Shown here: one piece after another, positions 33,400 through 42,964 of the stretch | Numbering within the stretch: position 1 is the stretch's first letter | How the letters are laid out: every line of letters begins with the position of its first letter | DNA from: Pseudooceanicola sp. HF7 | Lineage (GTDB): Bacteria; Pseudomonadota; Alphaproteobacteria; Rhodobacterales; Rhodobacteraceae | Direction: 5' to 3' | Assembly (NCBI RefSeq): GCF_011806405.1 | Contig: NZ_JAATOW010000008.1 | Coordinates: forward strand, 81,635 to 145,634 | Length of the DNA: 64,000 nucleotides | Translations under genes and position numbers: made by a program | The notes under the pieces: model-generated | Databases searched by the model: none | Seen by the model: only the letters and a program-made list of their open reading frames with translations | Told to the model about the DNA's origin: nothing

Positions 33400-36207
33400 T
33401 CAGAAAATGAAATCATTGCTGTCCAAGTCTTCAATTGAAACGTTCAGGAGAGTAATAGAATTCCCTTCTCCATCCTTGATGGTCGTATGGCTGCCGGATT
33501 GTTCAAGATGGTTTTCCATCAAGTCGTTCAGTCCGGTTATCGCAGTGACGCCGCGCAGATCGATCCTTTCAAAAGGGTTCAGAGCCTCGAAATCTGTGAT
33601 CGTATCGTTTCCGAAGTCAGCCTTGAAGACGAAGATGTCGGCGTTGAAATTCCCGCGCAGAACGTCATCGCCTTCTCCGCCATCCAGACGATCGAAACCC
33701 GATCCTGCGTTGATCGTATCGTCGTCCTCTCCACCTTCAATCACATCGTTGCCGCTACCGGCAAAGACGTTGTCCCCGCCTGCTCCACCGTAGATCTGGT
33801 CGTTGCCGTCTTCGCCGAACAGGCCATCCTGCTGGTCTTCGCCGTAGATCTCATCATCGCCGGAACCAGCGAAAATCCTGTCGAACCCCATCCCGCCAAA
33901 CGCCTGATCATCGCCCCAACCTCCCAGGAGCGTATCGGCCTGGTGCCCACCATAAAGCTTGTCGCTGCCCGCGCCCCCTACCAAGCGGTCGAACCCTGCG
34001 TCCCCGAAGAGCAAATCATCGCCGGTGCCGCCAAAAAGGCGATCCTCACCCGAGCCACCGCGCAGCACATCCAACAGGTCGTCGCCCCAAAGCCTGTCAT
34101 TGTCAGAGCCGCCAAACAAATGGTCACAGCCGCTGCCGCCGTAGAGCGCGTCACGGCGTTCACCGCCGTCCAGCGTGTCAACGCCGCCGCCTCCATAGAG
34201 GGTATCAAACCCGTATCCGCCGAGAAGCCCGTCGTCGTCGGCACCGCCATACAACTGGTCATGACCGTCGCCGCCATCGAGATGATCCTCGCCTTCGCCT
34301 CCATCGAGGTAGTCGTCATCATTGCCGGCATCCAAGACATCATCACCGCTGGCGCCGTAGAGCGTGTCCAAGCCATACCCGCCCTTCATCTGGTCGCTAC
34401 CGTCATCGCCTTGCAGGTAATCATCGCCATGCCCGCCATCCAGCGTGTCGTTACCGGCCCCGCCGTGAAGCAGATCCCTGCCACGCGCTCCGATCAGTCT
34501 ATTGTGCTGGAAGTTGCCGGATACTGTGTCATCCCCGTCGCCGCCGGCGAAATGCTCTACCACGCCGTCGATCGTCACCCAGTCGCGGCCGTCGACACCC
34601 ATTTCCGAGTGGTCGGAGTGCAGATCGACTTTGATATCACCTTGCAGCGCTGCGGCATTGATCCAATCCTGTCCTCCGTTTTCTTCGGTTATGGTGCGGC
34701 GATCGGACTCTTCGTCCAGCAGGGTCAGGTAGTCTTCGGTGAAGGTGTAGATATCGTCGGTGTCGATCGTGCTGCCGTGGAACTCCAGCGTGATCCCGAA
34801 GATCATGCCCACGTCCGCGACGGCGGTATCAGCTACGCGCAGTATCCATGTGCCCTCTGCTGACATACCGCGCAGGGAGGTGACACCGAAGGTCCAGTCA
34901 TCGCTATATGAGCCGAAACCTTCTTTGCGTAGCAGGGCGATTTCCATGCCTTCGGGCGAGACCAGAGTCATCTCGACGTCCGATATCCATGCATGGTTGA
35001 AATCGACGGTGACATAGAGGTGTTCGATTTCGATGTCGGCGCCATTCACCTCTATCTCGATCTCTGTGCGCGCATTGTCTTGAAGGCGAACCGGGCTGCT
35101 GAAGCGCGTGCTGACTTCATGCACCGAGGCATTTTCAGCGGTGTCCGGTGACAAGCTGGACCAGACTTCTGCCATGCGGACGGCGCCGAAGACATCGATC
35201 TGCCCGTAGCCATAGCTTTCGCTGAAGGTCACGCCGCCGCCATTCCAGTTGGTTGCGTCATTGGCCAGCCAGGCAGAGACCTCGTATCCACTTTCTTCGT
35301 CGCCGTAGGCAGAGCCAGTCTGGCGCGCCGAAAGAGAGAGGATGTTCTGCACGTCCCGCCAATGAAGGCCCGAGTTGGCTTCCAGCATCAGCGCAACGAC
35401 GCCGGATACGACCGGCGCTGCCGCAGAGGTGCCGCCGAAGTCCTCTACGAAATCGGAGGCCGTGAACCCCAACTCGCCGGATATGTCCGTGGTGGCTGAA
35501 GCGGACGGCGCAGAGACCAGCAGGCTGTGCCCCCAGTTGGAATAATCCTCTACATGGCCCCTGCGGTCGGTGGCACCTGTCACGATCAACCCGTAGGTGG
35601 CGTTGAGCCCGTCCCCGTTGGCATTGCCCCAGATGCCGAAATGCTGCCAAGAGGTGTCATTGGCGTAATTCCCGGCGGATTTCACGAAGATCGAGCCAAG
35701 CCCGCCGCGGCCGGTATTCAGGGCGGTCTGAAGCGCGCCATGTTCAAGCGAAGCTTGGCTTCCTGAGTCTCCGATGTCGCTGTAATCCATGAAACGTGGG
35801 CTGGCGCCCCAGGAAAAATTAACAACGTCGAAACGGGCGGTGTCTTCCATCACGGAGAGGTATCCTGACAGGCCCAGGGAAAAGGCATCGGTCAGGTAGT
35901 TGACGCCGGTAACCCCGGACTCGTAGGCGATGCCGATGCCACCTATGTCATTGTCCGCCGCCGCAATTATCCCCGCAACAGCTGTGCCGTGCCCATCATG
36001 AGGTGTATTGGGCTGGGATCCGACTTGATCCAGTCTGAGCCGGTTCAGATAGTTCGCCCTCAGGTCGGCATGGCTGGACTGCACACCGTCATCATAAATC
36101 CCAACCCGAACCCCTCGCCCTGTAAAATCCGACCAGATCGCGTCTAGGTCGCCGATCATGTCCAAGTGCCATTGGCGATCCTGAAGCGGATTTGTTCCCC
36201 TCGGCAT
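33400..36207 (-). CDS. Secreted subtilisin-like (kexin-type) protease with RTX repeats
   Basis: A 935-residue S8 protease. The catalytic triad is D39 (IYDDGV), H73 (DGHGTAVAG) and S261 (GGTSAAAPV), with the oxyanion Asn at about 180 (SAGN). A proprotein-convertase P-domain follows (about 360-500, HAWISDVEMTLVSPEGMEIAL). More than twenty GGxGxDxLx calcium-binding repeats cover about 550-850. The tail ends in DFIF, as expected for a type I secretion signal. There is no Sec signal. The ATG at 36207 has a GGGGGA ribosome site; the frame extends to 36282. No type I exporter genes lie nearby. Confidence 0.92.
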   Translation of the reverse strand: MPRGTNPLQDRQWHLDMIGDLDAIWSDFTGRGVRVGIYDDGVQSSHADLRANYLNRLRLDQVGSQPNTPHDGHGTAVAGIIAAADNDIGGIGIAYESGVTGVNYLTDAFSLGLSGYLSVMEDTARFDVVNFSWGASPRFMDYSDIGDSGSQASLEHGALQTALNTGRGGLGSIFVKSAGNYANDTSWQHFGIWGNANGDGLNATYGLIVTGATDRRGHVEDYSNWGHSLLVSAPSASATTDISGELGFTASDFVEDFGGTSAAAPVVSGVVALMLEANSGLHWRDVQNILSLSARQTGSAYGDEESGYEVSAWLANDATNWNGGGVTFSESYGYGQIDVFGAVRMAEVWSSLSPDTAENASVHEVSTRFSSPVRLQDNARTEIEIEVNGADIEIEHLYVTVDFNHAWISDVEMTLVSPEGMEIALLRKEGFGSYSDDWTFGVTSLRGMSAEGTWILRVADTAVADVGMIFGITLEFHGSTIDTDDIYTFTEDYLTLLDEESDRRTITEENGGQDWINAAALQGDIKVDLHSDHSEMGVDGRDWVTIDGVVEHFAGGDGDDTVSGNFQHNRLIGARGRDLLHGGAGNDTLDGGHGDDYLQGDDGSDQMKGGYGLDTLYGASGDDVLDAGNDDDYLDGGEGEDHLDGGDGHDQLYGGADDDGLLGGYGFDTLYGGGGVDTLDGGERRDALYGGSGCDHLFGGSDNDRLWGDDLLDVLRGGSGEDRLFGGTGDDLLFGDAGFDRLVGGAGSDKLYGGHQADTLLGGWGDDQAFGGMGFDRIFAGSGDDEIYGEDQQDGLFGEDGNDQIYGGAGGDNVFAGSGNDVIEGGEDDDTINAGSGFDRLDGGEGDDVLRGNFNADIFVFKADFGNDTITDFEALNPFERIDLRGVTAITGLNDLMENHLEQSGSHTTIKDGEGNSITLLNVSIEDLDSNDFIF
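33640..34555 (-). repeat. RTX nonapeptide repeat region
   Basis: Tandem 27-base units encode GGxGxDxLx calcium-binding nonapeptides in the protease gene. They form beta-rolls on export into calcium-containing medium. The biased repeats also leave a long open frame on the opposite strand (33487-34863), which is an artefact of composition. Confidence 0.85.
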
Positions 36208-36390
36208 TTCTGTCCCCCACATGACAAAATGACGAGGGCGTTGATAGGTAACACAGGTAAACAGCCGCCCAACTTCCGTCATGCTCTGGTAAGGTTTGTG
36301 AGGAGACCTTTAAGCAATTTTGAATGGGTTTGGGGAGATTCAGATGGCCTTCTTCCGGTAATAAATGATTGAGGATTTAGCCCTAAACCG

Positions 36391-37302
36391 ATGTCGGACA
36401 GAATGTCGGACATGGCGGGAAAAATGCTTCAGACAAATGCACATGCGGGTCTTTTCGGACATCTATTCCTGAGCACGGGCGCGATGAAGGCCGGAACGAC
36501 TTGGCTGTATTCCGTCCTCGCACAGCACCCGGAGCTGCATTTCACGCTGGAGAAGGAAATCCACTACTTCTACCACGCCTACGTGAACAACCGGCAGCTT
36601 TCTGATGCCCGGCGCCTGACCATCGCCCAGGACCGGTACCTGCCGCGCTACAATCCGGAGCGGACCAATCCCGACCGGATCCGTGTCAACCTGCACTGGG
36701 TGGCCAACTACCTCTCACGGCCTGTGGACGATCTTTGGTATCGTAATCTTTTCACCCGCCCGCGCGGCGAGTTGTACAATTGCGACTTTTCCAATCTCTA
36801 TGCCCATCTCCCGCCGGAGGCCTGGCAGCATATCCAAGGCAACTGTACCCGGCTCAAGGTGATCTACACCATGCGCCATCCAGTGAAGCGGCTCTGGAGC
36901 CATGTAAAATTCCATCTGCAAGTCACCGACAAGCTGCATCTTCTCGACACCTGGTCACCGGGAAAGATGCAGGATTTCATGAGAAAGCCCTTCATTTGGG
37001 AGAACGCGGAATACGGCATAATTCTGCGGCGTATGCGGGCAGCTCTGCCAGAAGACGGGTTTCGCCCCTTCTTTTATGAGGATATGCGTCGTGATCCGCG
37101 GGCCTTCCTGGCTGAGATCGAGGATTTCCTGGAGCTTCCGCATCACGACTATTCCGAAGAGATCATCGAGCGGAAGGTCAACGAATCCGCCTCCATTCCG
37201 ATGCCTGATTTCTTCCCTGAACTCGTTTCTGAGGACGTGGCCCGCATCACAGCCGAGGTCGAGGCAGAAGGAATCTTAGTTCCAGAGAGCTGGAGTAGCT
37301 GA
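36391..37302 (+). CDS. Sulfotransferase family protein
   Basis: A 303-residue PAPS-dependent sulfotransferase. The 5'-phosphosulfate loop is STGAMKAGTTWLYSVLAQHP (28-47), including the catalytic-type Lys. The 3'-phosphate site is YTMRHPVKRLWSHVKF (about 155-170, Arg and Ser of RxxxxxxxS). It probably sulfates a carbohydrate, judging from the four glycosyltransferases that follow, though they are not in one operon with it. Several ATG codons lie close together at the start (36391, 36403, 36412), and the choice is open. Confidence 0.88.
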   Translation: MSDRMSDMAGKMLQTNAHAGLFGHLFLSTGAMKAGTTWLYSVLAQHPELHFTLEKEIHYFYHAYVNNRQLSDARRLTIAQDRYLPRYNPERTNPDRIRVNLHWVANYLSRPVDDLWYRNLFTRPRGELYNCDFSNLYAHLPPEAWQHIQGNCTRLKVIYTMRHPVKRLWSHVKFHLQVTDKLHLLDTWSPGKMQDFMRKPFIWENAEYGIILRRMRAALPEDGFRPFFYEDMRRDPRAFLAEIEDFLELPHHDYSEEIIERKVNESASIPMPDFFPELVSEDVARITAEVEAEGILVPESWSS

Positions 37303-37811
37303 GAGGCACTCGGTGCAAGGCGAGCGTGTGCTTAAATGCGTGTAAGTTTGCCTCTTCGTTTATAACGTGAGTCGACCGTTCCTGCGGTCGGCCAATGCAA
37401 CATCCGAGCCATAATCTGTAACTGAACTCTGCTTCGAACTTACGATTTCGATGAGAGCAGGGTCCGGTTCCACCTGGATTGTTTGTGCCCGAGCCAAGCG
37501 CGCTTTGCATGGGGGTCGAGCGCCGACAGAGCACTCCGCGCACCCGCGGCACGGTTGTTGTTCATCGTCTCTTCTTAAACAGGATACACCGGGTCTCAGG
37601 ATGCCCGGAAGGCCTCGCAGTGGCCGCCCGCCTCTTCCGTACGGTGGAAGGTCGTCAATGGCACGTTTCCGTTGCTTCGGGTTTTCTCCGCGAGCTACGT
37701 GAGTTGTGCCAGGCGAGTGGAAGGGTTTCGGCAGGTCTCTCGGGGGAAGCGTAGCCGCGGAATTTCCAATTAGCACCTGCACCTTGTACGGGCGTCCAAT
37801 TCCCTGCTGGC
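37303..37811. other. Intergenic region, no gene recognised
   Basis: About 510 bases between two convergent genes. Frames such as 37451-37702 and 37360-37782 do not resemble proteins and lack ribosome sites. I see no hairpin of note. It may be decayed coding sequence. Confidence 0.5.
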
Positions 37812-39113
37812 TTAAGCTGTGCGCGCGGCCACTTGCTGCAGATTAGGAAGATCAGGACGTGATATCCTTACGGGTCCTGCCGAGCCGGGTACCCGCTTCG
37901 AAAACAGGGGACTCACGAGCTCAACGAACTCATCTGTCTGGGTGACGAAATCCGCAATGGGTATTGGCTGCGCATATCGGTCTGGGCGAGTCAGCGCATG
38001 TCGGATTTCGTTTCTCAGTGTTTCGGCATCTGCTCCGATCGGGATGGCACGGGCGCGATCCGGGCCGCCATGTTCCACTGTCCCTCCGCTGTCGGTCTGG
38101 ATGACCCGAATGCCACGGGCAAGCGCCTCTCTGATCGTCAGGCCAAAGGTCTCTTTCCATTGTGATGGGAACAACAGGACATCGACCTGTATCCAGAAGC
38201 CATCCATTTCCGCTTGGCTGTAGCGCGGATGTGTGCGCCATTTTCCGGGCAAAGTGGAGAAGTCCACATCCGACCACCAGTTTCCCTCCATGCTGCCATC
38301 GGCGAGAAGAACCTCGAAATCACTGCGGTCCAGACTTTCGAATGCCTTTCGGATAAGGGGCCAGCCCTTGATGTCCGACGGGCCGCCGCAATAGCCAAAG
38401 ACCAGTCGAGGGGATTTCCGGCGCCGTTCGGCCTGAGCAATGGCGAAGTCGGTGCCCGGCTGGGTGACGCCATTCTGCCAAACCGCGTCCGACTTCGGTT
38501 GCAGGCCAGAACGCTGGCAGAGATCACGGGCATATTCGGAAGGGTAGGTCATCAGGTCTACCTCTTCCGAGGCTTGGCGCAGTTGCAACATACGCGTGCG
38601 GCTTTGGGCCAGGTCCAGCACGCAGCTTCGGCAACCTTCGATTTTGACAGGGTCCTGACCGCAATAGCGCCCATCCGCTCGGATCATGAACTGTCTTTCG
38701 CAGATCCACCAGTAGTCGTGGGCCGATACCACGACCGGAAGCCCTTCTTGCCGCGCCGCGCGAATGACGCCGGTGCCCAATTCCTGGATGCAATGCAGAT
38801 GCAGGAGGTCCGGGGAAAGGGCCTGAATCAGCCGGCTCGTCGCTTCTGTCACCTGGGGGTTGGAGTACATCTGCGCAAAGGGGCGAGCCGGCGGCAAGTT
38901 GATGACGTAATTGGGAATCTCGCCGGACTGGATCTTTCGGATCGCATAGGGAGGCAGATCCATCCGGCTGACCGCGCTCAGGACTGAAATCTGCCAACCG
39001 TGGCGTTTTTGCAGGCCGCGGGCCACCTCTTCGGCGACGATCGTCGCCCCGCCATAGGTATAGGGGGCGAAAAAGATGTTCACGACCAGGATATGGGGCT
39101 CGGAATTCTTCAT
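37812..39113 (-). CDS. Glycosyltransferase, GT4 type
   Basis: A 433-residue GT-B enzyme. The N-terminal half starts ILVVNIFFAPYTYGGATIVAEEVARGL, as in many GT4 proteins. The C-terminal half holds the donor-site ETFGLTIREALARGIRVIQT motif (EX7E-type, about 345-365). A cysteine-rich stretch (CERQ, CGQDPVKIEGCRSC) at about 140-165 is typical of a GT4 subgroup. Start at 39113 overlaps the stop of the upstream glycosyltransferase gene (ATGA); an upstream frame to 39173 is not needed. It probably builds a surface glycan. Donor and acceptor are unknown. Confidence 0.88.
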   Translation of the reverse strand: MKNSEPHILVVNIFFAPYTYGGATIVAEEVARGLQKRHGWQISVLSAVSRMDLPPYAIRKIQSGEIPNYVINLPPARPFAQMYSNPQVTEATSRLIQALSPDLLHLHCIQELGTGVIRAARQEGLPVVVSAHDYWWICERQFMIRADGRYCGQDPVKIEGCRSCVLDLAQSRTRMLQLRQASEEVDLMTYPSEYARDLCQRSGLQPKSDAVWQNGVTQPGTDFAIAQAERRRKSPRLVFGYCGGPSDIKGWPLIRKAFESLDRSDFEVLLADGSMEGNWWSDVDFSTLPGKWRTHPRYSQAEMDGFWIQVDVLLFPSQWKETFGLTIREALARGIRVIQTDSGGTVEHGGPDRARAIPIGADAETLRNEIRHALTRPDRYAQPIPIADFVTQTDEFVELVSPLFSKRVPGSAGPVRISRPDLPNLQQVAARTA

Positions 39114-40426
39114 GCGGTTGCCCAGCGGATCATCTCGGGGTCGATGACCGGCGCGTTCTTGCGGGCTGACCAATTGGCTTCAAGATCGGCGCGGGCATTC
39201 CGGCCCATCTGACGGGCCAGGCCGGGATCGCGCACCAGATCCTCCAGGGCCTGAGCCCAATCTGCGCCAGCTCCCAGTACGCGTCCGCTGCGGCCGTCCT
39301 CTACCAGCGCCTGCATGTCAGAGACCCGTCCGACCAGACTGGGCACCCCGACAGACGCAGCGTCGATGACCCGAACGCCGCTCTTGCAGCGGTTGAACAG
39401 GTCATCGGCCAGCGGCATCACGGCGGCATCGCAACTGGCAAGATGCGAAAGGTAACCGGCGTAATCTGTGAAACGATGCGTCTCTACCTGGCTGCGGATC
39501 TCCGTGGGGAGACGCTTTGTATCGAAATGGCCAAGGATCACGAGTTTGCGGTCCGCTCCACGAGAAAGAAAGCGCATCACGTCTGCCCCGATCTCGGCAA
39601 AGTCGATCTCATGACCATGAGAGCCGCTGGCGAAACAAAGCCGAAAATCCTTGGCCTCTTCAGCAGGGGGCAAGGGCCGTGCTTCCAACGTGGCGGCATC
39701 TGCGAAATTGCGGCGCAGGAAGACGGGTCGGGTGGTGAACTCCGCGGCGTGATCCCGCAGTGCTGGGGTGGAGACAGAGACTGCATCCGCCATGTTCATT
39801 ATGTCCGCGTAATGCGGCGCTTCGTCGATGAAGTGCGCTTTCAGCTCCGGCGGCAGGGCGGCCATATTTCCATAGGTTGCATAGGCGGGGACCGAGAAGA
39901 GCGGATCGTCGATATCGTAGAGAATGGGGAGTTTGAGGCGCCGGGCCTCGTAGAGATGGCGCGTGACATGCGGGTGGCTGCGCAAGCGATAGAGCAGCAG
40001 ATGAGTCGCGTCCTGCATGATATCCATGCAGCGGGGCAGGTCTTCATAGTGAGAAAAGACGTAATCTGCTTCGGCCACAGCGAAGATTTCCGCCAGCTGT
40101 TCCACACGGTACTTCCGACATTGGGGCAGGTTGAGGTCACCGATCATCGCGATCTTAGGCCTTTGGCGTAGGATCGGCGGGGTTGAGACGCAAAAGGCCG
40201 TCTTTTCAGCGGTCTCGGTCCAGAAGGAGCTGTCCTCTGAACGGAAAAAAGCACTTAGGCCACCATGGCCCGCAGTGACCTCTGGCGCGATAGAGGGGCG
40301 CTGGCCGCTGCCCGCGTATCGCCACCAGATAAGCGCACGCCGGGTGGCCGTACGCAGACCTTCCTTCTTCGCATACTGGGTGAACCTTCTGGCAAGGCGA
40401 AAGGCGACCGCGGCTGATCTCATCAT
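39110..40426 (-). CDS. Glycosyltransferase family protein (GT-B, GT4-like)
   Basis: A 438-residue protein. Its middle (KIAMIGDLNLPQCRKYRVEQLAEIF) and C-terminal half (SGVRVIDAASVGVPSLVGRVSDMQALVEDGRSGRVL) are those of a GT-B glycosyltransferase of the GT4/DUF3880-like kind. The N-terminal 90 residues are basic and have no clear match. It overlaps the next glycosyltransferase by 4 bases and so forms a two-gene operon with it. Substrates are unknown. Confidence 0.83.
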   Translation of the reverse strand: MMRSAAVAFRLARRFTQYAKKEGLRTATRRALIWWRYAGSGQRPSIAPEVTAGHGGLSAFFRSEDSSFWTETAEKTAFCVSTPPILRQRPKIAMIGDLNLPQCRKYRVEQLAEIFAVAEADYVFSHYEDLPRCMDIMQDATHLLLYRLRSHPHVTRHLYEARRLKLPILYDIDDPLFSVPAYATYGNMAALPPELKAHFIDEAPHYADIMNMADAVSVSTPALRDHAAEFTTRPVFLRRNFADAATLEARPLPPAEEAKDFRLCFASGSHGHEIDFAEIGADVMRFLSRGADRKLVILGHFDTKRLPTEIRSQVETHRFTDYAGYLSHLASCDAAVMPLADDLFNRCKSGVRVIDAASVGVPSLVGRVSDMQALVEDGRSGRVLGAGADWAQALEDLVRDPGLARQMGRNARADLEANWSARKNAPVIDPEMIRWATA

Positions 40427-40638
40427 TCTGTTCCATTCTGAAACCGTTTCGCGTTGATAGACGTTGCCTGATGAATGAAGCGTTTACGGTCCAGAGTTTC
40501 CTGCGATGAGGTTGCGCGTGAGCGATTTGCCTTGGCCGGGTGCGCTGGCCTGTGCTTCCATGTTGGCGAGGGCCGCGGTTAGACGAATTTTAACAATCAA
40601 TGCGCCATGCTGGTGCTATGACTGGAGTGGAGACCCCG

Positions 40639-41553
40639 ATGCTGATCCTCATGGGCGTGCGCAACGGCGAGGAACATCTTGATCCGCAGCTTGCCAGCCT
40701 TCTGGCCAGTGGCTGTGAAAGCTGGACCCTTTGGGCCAGCGATGACGGCTCCACGGATCGCAGCCTGCAGGTGATCGAACGGTTTTCTGAGGCGCTCGGG
40801 GATGGGCCTTGCAATGTCGTCGCACGAAAAGGCCCGCAAGCGGGGTTCGCCGCGAATTACTTGTCCATGATCGCGGAATTGCCGGATGTGCCTGGCCATG
40901 TAGCCTTGGCTGATCAGGATGACATCTGGCTTCCAAAACGACTTAGCCGGGCGGTGACGATGCTGAATCGGTTGCCGTCGACGGTGCCGGCTTTTGTCTT
41001 CGGTCGGCGGATCGACTGGACGCCGCATCGGTTGCGCCCTTCGCGCGTGCCGCGCTTGCGTCCAAGCTTCGCCAATGCGCTTGTCGAGAACGTCGCGTAC
41101 GGCAATACCATCGTGATGAACGGCGCGGCAGCGCGGATCGCGCGGGATGCGGCACCGATGGCTCACGGCATCTATTCTCATGACTGGTGGCTGTACCAAT
41201 TGCTGACTGGCGCTGGCGCGATTTCCCTGATGGATCGGGAGCCGTCGGTGCTTTATCGGCAGCATGGCGGCAATGCGATCGGGGCAGGTGGGGGTGCCAG
41301 CGAATGGTTGCGCCGCAAGATTAAGGTGTCTCGTGGGCTCTATGCCAAGCGGATTCAGGCGCAGGTCGATGCGTTGGAGCGTTGCGCGGGCTATCTCATA
41401 CCGGAGAACCGCGAAATCCTTGAGATTTTCATTGAAGGCCGGCACGCCCCCCTGCGTGAGCGCTTGCGTCAAATGCGTCGGGCCGGAATCTACCGTCAAA
41501 GCATTGATGGCAGTATCGGGTTCTGGGGGGCCGCGGTCCTTGGCAAGGTCTGA
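40639..41553 (+). CDS. Glycosyltransferase family 2 (GT-A)
   Basis: A 304-residue GT2 enzyme: MLILMGVRNGEEHLDPQLAS at the start, the nucleotide-binding DDGSTDRSL, and the DxD-type metal site ALADQDDIWLPKRL, followed by a SHDWWLYQL segment as in rhamnosyl/hexosyltransferases of polymer synthesis. Start placed at 40639 because of a GGAG ribosome site 7 bases ahead; ATG codons at 40618 and 40600 are also in frame. It is followed immediately by a GT4 gene. Confidence 0.87.
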   Translation: MLILMGVRNGEEHLDPQLASLLASGCESWTLWASDDGSTDRSLQVIERFSEALGDGPCNVVARKGPQAGFAANYLSMIAELPDVPGHVALADQDDIWLPKRLSRAVTMLNRLPSTVPAFVFGRRIDWTPHRLRPSRVPRLRPSFANALVENVAYGNTIVMNGAAARIARDAAPMAHGIYSHDWWLYQLLTGAGAISLMDREPSVLYRQHGGNAIGAGGGASEWLRRKIKVSRGLYAKRIQAQVDALERCAGYLIPENREILEIFIEGRHAPLRERLRQMRRAGIYRQSIDGSIGFWGAAVLGKV

Positions 41554-41563
41554 GGCGGGTTCT

Positions 41564-42841
41564 TTGCGCAAGCCGCGCATCCTGCTTATCGGCGGTGACG
41601 GTGGGCGCAGCGGGGTGCCCCGACATATTCGCCAGGTGGTTCGCGCCACGAGCCAGTTGGCAGAACTGACCGTGGCCTCGGATAAGAACAAAGGAGGCTA
41701 TGATTTTCTAGCAGAAAGTCCTGCGCGCCATGTCGTCGTGCCTGGTCTCAGGACTTCCGTTTGGCCGCCACGTTGGTTTCGGGCTGCGCGGGCGTTGCAG
41801 CGCGTGATTGTTCAGGAGCAGCCGCATTTGATTTGGGCCCATTCCCGCATGGGGGTTCTCTTGTTGCGGCTGCTGGCGGCGGGCGGTGTCCTGCCTGGTA
41901 ATCCTGAACTGGCCGTGACCTTCCACGGGCTGCCGTTTGGCCCGGGTCACCGACGCTGGGCCTCTGCCTTGGCGATACGCGTGGAAAGGCTGCTGCTTAG
42001 GGTGGGGCCGCGCTTGGGGCTGGTGTTCCTTTCTACGGCTGCGGAAGAACTGTATCGCCAAGAGGTTGGCGCGGAGCAGTACGAACGGCACCGCGTATTC
42101 ACACAGCCGAATTGCGCGGATTTGGGCGCGCTGTCATCGCCCGATCAGCGAACACCGGATCGAGACATCATCATGACCGGCCGCGATGCCTGGCAAAAGG
42201 ATTTGGCGCGCGCGCTCAGGATTTTTGCCGCTTTGCCAGGCAGTTATCGCCTGACCCTTTGCGGACCCGGCACGGATCATTCCGGGTTTCGCGTGCGTGC
42301 TCGTCGTATCCTCGGACCAGGTCCACTTTCACGTGTTCGGTTCATGGGCGAGGTTTCGGATATCCGACCGCTGCTAGCAAATGCCGATGCCTATCTCCTG
42401 ACATCTCGCTACGAGGGGATGCCGATTGGGGCACTCGAGGCCTTCGAAGCAGGCTTGCCGGTCGCGCTTAGTGCGATCCGAGGCACGGAAGAGATCCGGG
42501 AACTGCACCCATTCTGCACCGAGCTGAGCGGCGGGACAGGCCCGGACGATGCGCAGGAAGACGCCTTGCGCCTTGTTTCCTTGACGGAAGCCTACCGCGC
42601 CGACCCCATCGCCGCGCGTCGGGATATCCGCGGTGCTTTTCAAAAGCACTTCTCTTTCCCTGAATGGGCGCAGCAAATGCGTCTGATGACCGCGCGCCTG
42701 TGTTGGCCTGAAACGCGAGAGGGTTCTGACTTACCGGTCCCTGCACTGAAAGAGGGGCCGCCTTCGGGCCTAGAATGGACAGCCGCAAGGGACGGTAGAT
42801 TTCGGGCCGAACAAGCGCCTCCACCACCCCCACGGATCTGA
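41564..42841 (+). CDS. Glycosyltransferase, GT4 type
   Basis: A GT-B enzyme of about 425 residues. N-terminal half: ILLIGGDGGRSGVPRHIRQVVRA. C-terminal half: IIMTGRDAWQKDLARALRIFA and the donor site LLTSRYEGMPIGALEAFEAGLPVALS (EX7E, about 285-300). No ATG is near the family start. The TTG at 41564 has a GAGG ribosome site and is preferred over the TTG at 41540 that overlaps the GT2 gene. The two genes form an operon divergent from the other glycosyltransferase pair, so 37.8-42.8 kb is a small glycan cluster. Confidence 0.85.
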   Translation: MRKPRILLIGGDGGRSGVPRHIRQVVRATSQLAELTVASDKNKGGYDFLAESPARHVVVPGLRTSVWPPRWFRAARALQRVIVQEQPHLIWAHSRMGVLLLRLLAAGGVLPGNPELAVTFHGLPFGPGHRRWASALAIRVERLLLRVGPRLGLVFLSTAAEELYRQEVGAEQYERHRVFTQPNCADLGALSSPDQRTPDRDIIMTGRDAWQKDLARALRIFAALPGSYRLTLCGPGTDHSGFRVRARRILGPGPLSRVRFMGEVSDIRPLLANADAYLLTSRYEGMPIGALEAFEAGLPVALSAIRGTEEIRELHPFCTELSGGTGPDDAQEDALRLVSLTEAYRADPIAARRDIRGAFQKHFSFPEWAQQMRLMTARLCWPETREGSDLPVPALKEGPPSGLEWTAARDGRFRAEQAPPPPPRI

Positions 42842-42964
42842 GCAGGGTGCTGGAACGCTGGCCGTTCACCGGGCCTGACGGCTCCGGGTTATTGACATGC
42901 CTGGCTGAGAGGCCAAAGTCTGCCCCTTAAGAGAGAAGCGTTCGCGCGGGAAAGGGATCAGGCC

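Noticed and set aside
33487..34863. 458-residue open frame opposite the RTX repeats
   Set aside because: Repetitive coding of GGxGxDxLx leaves the other strand open by composition; the translation is low-complexity and matches nothing.
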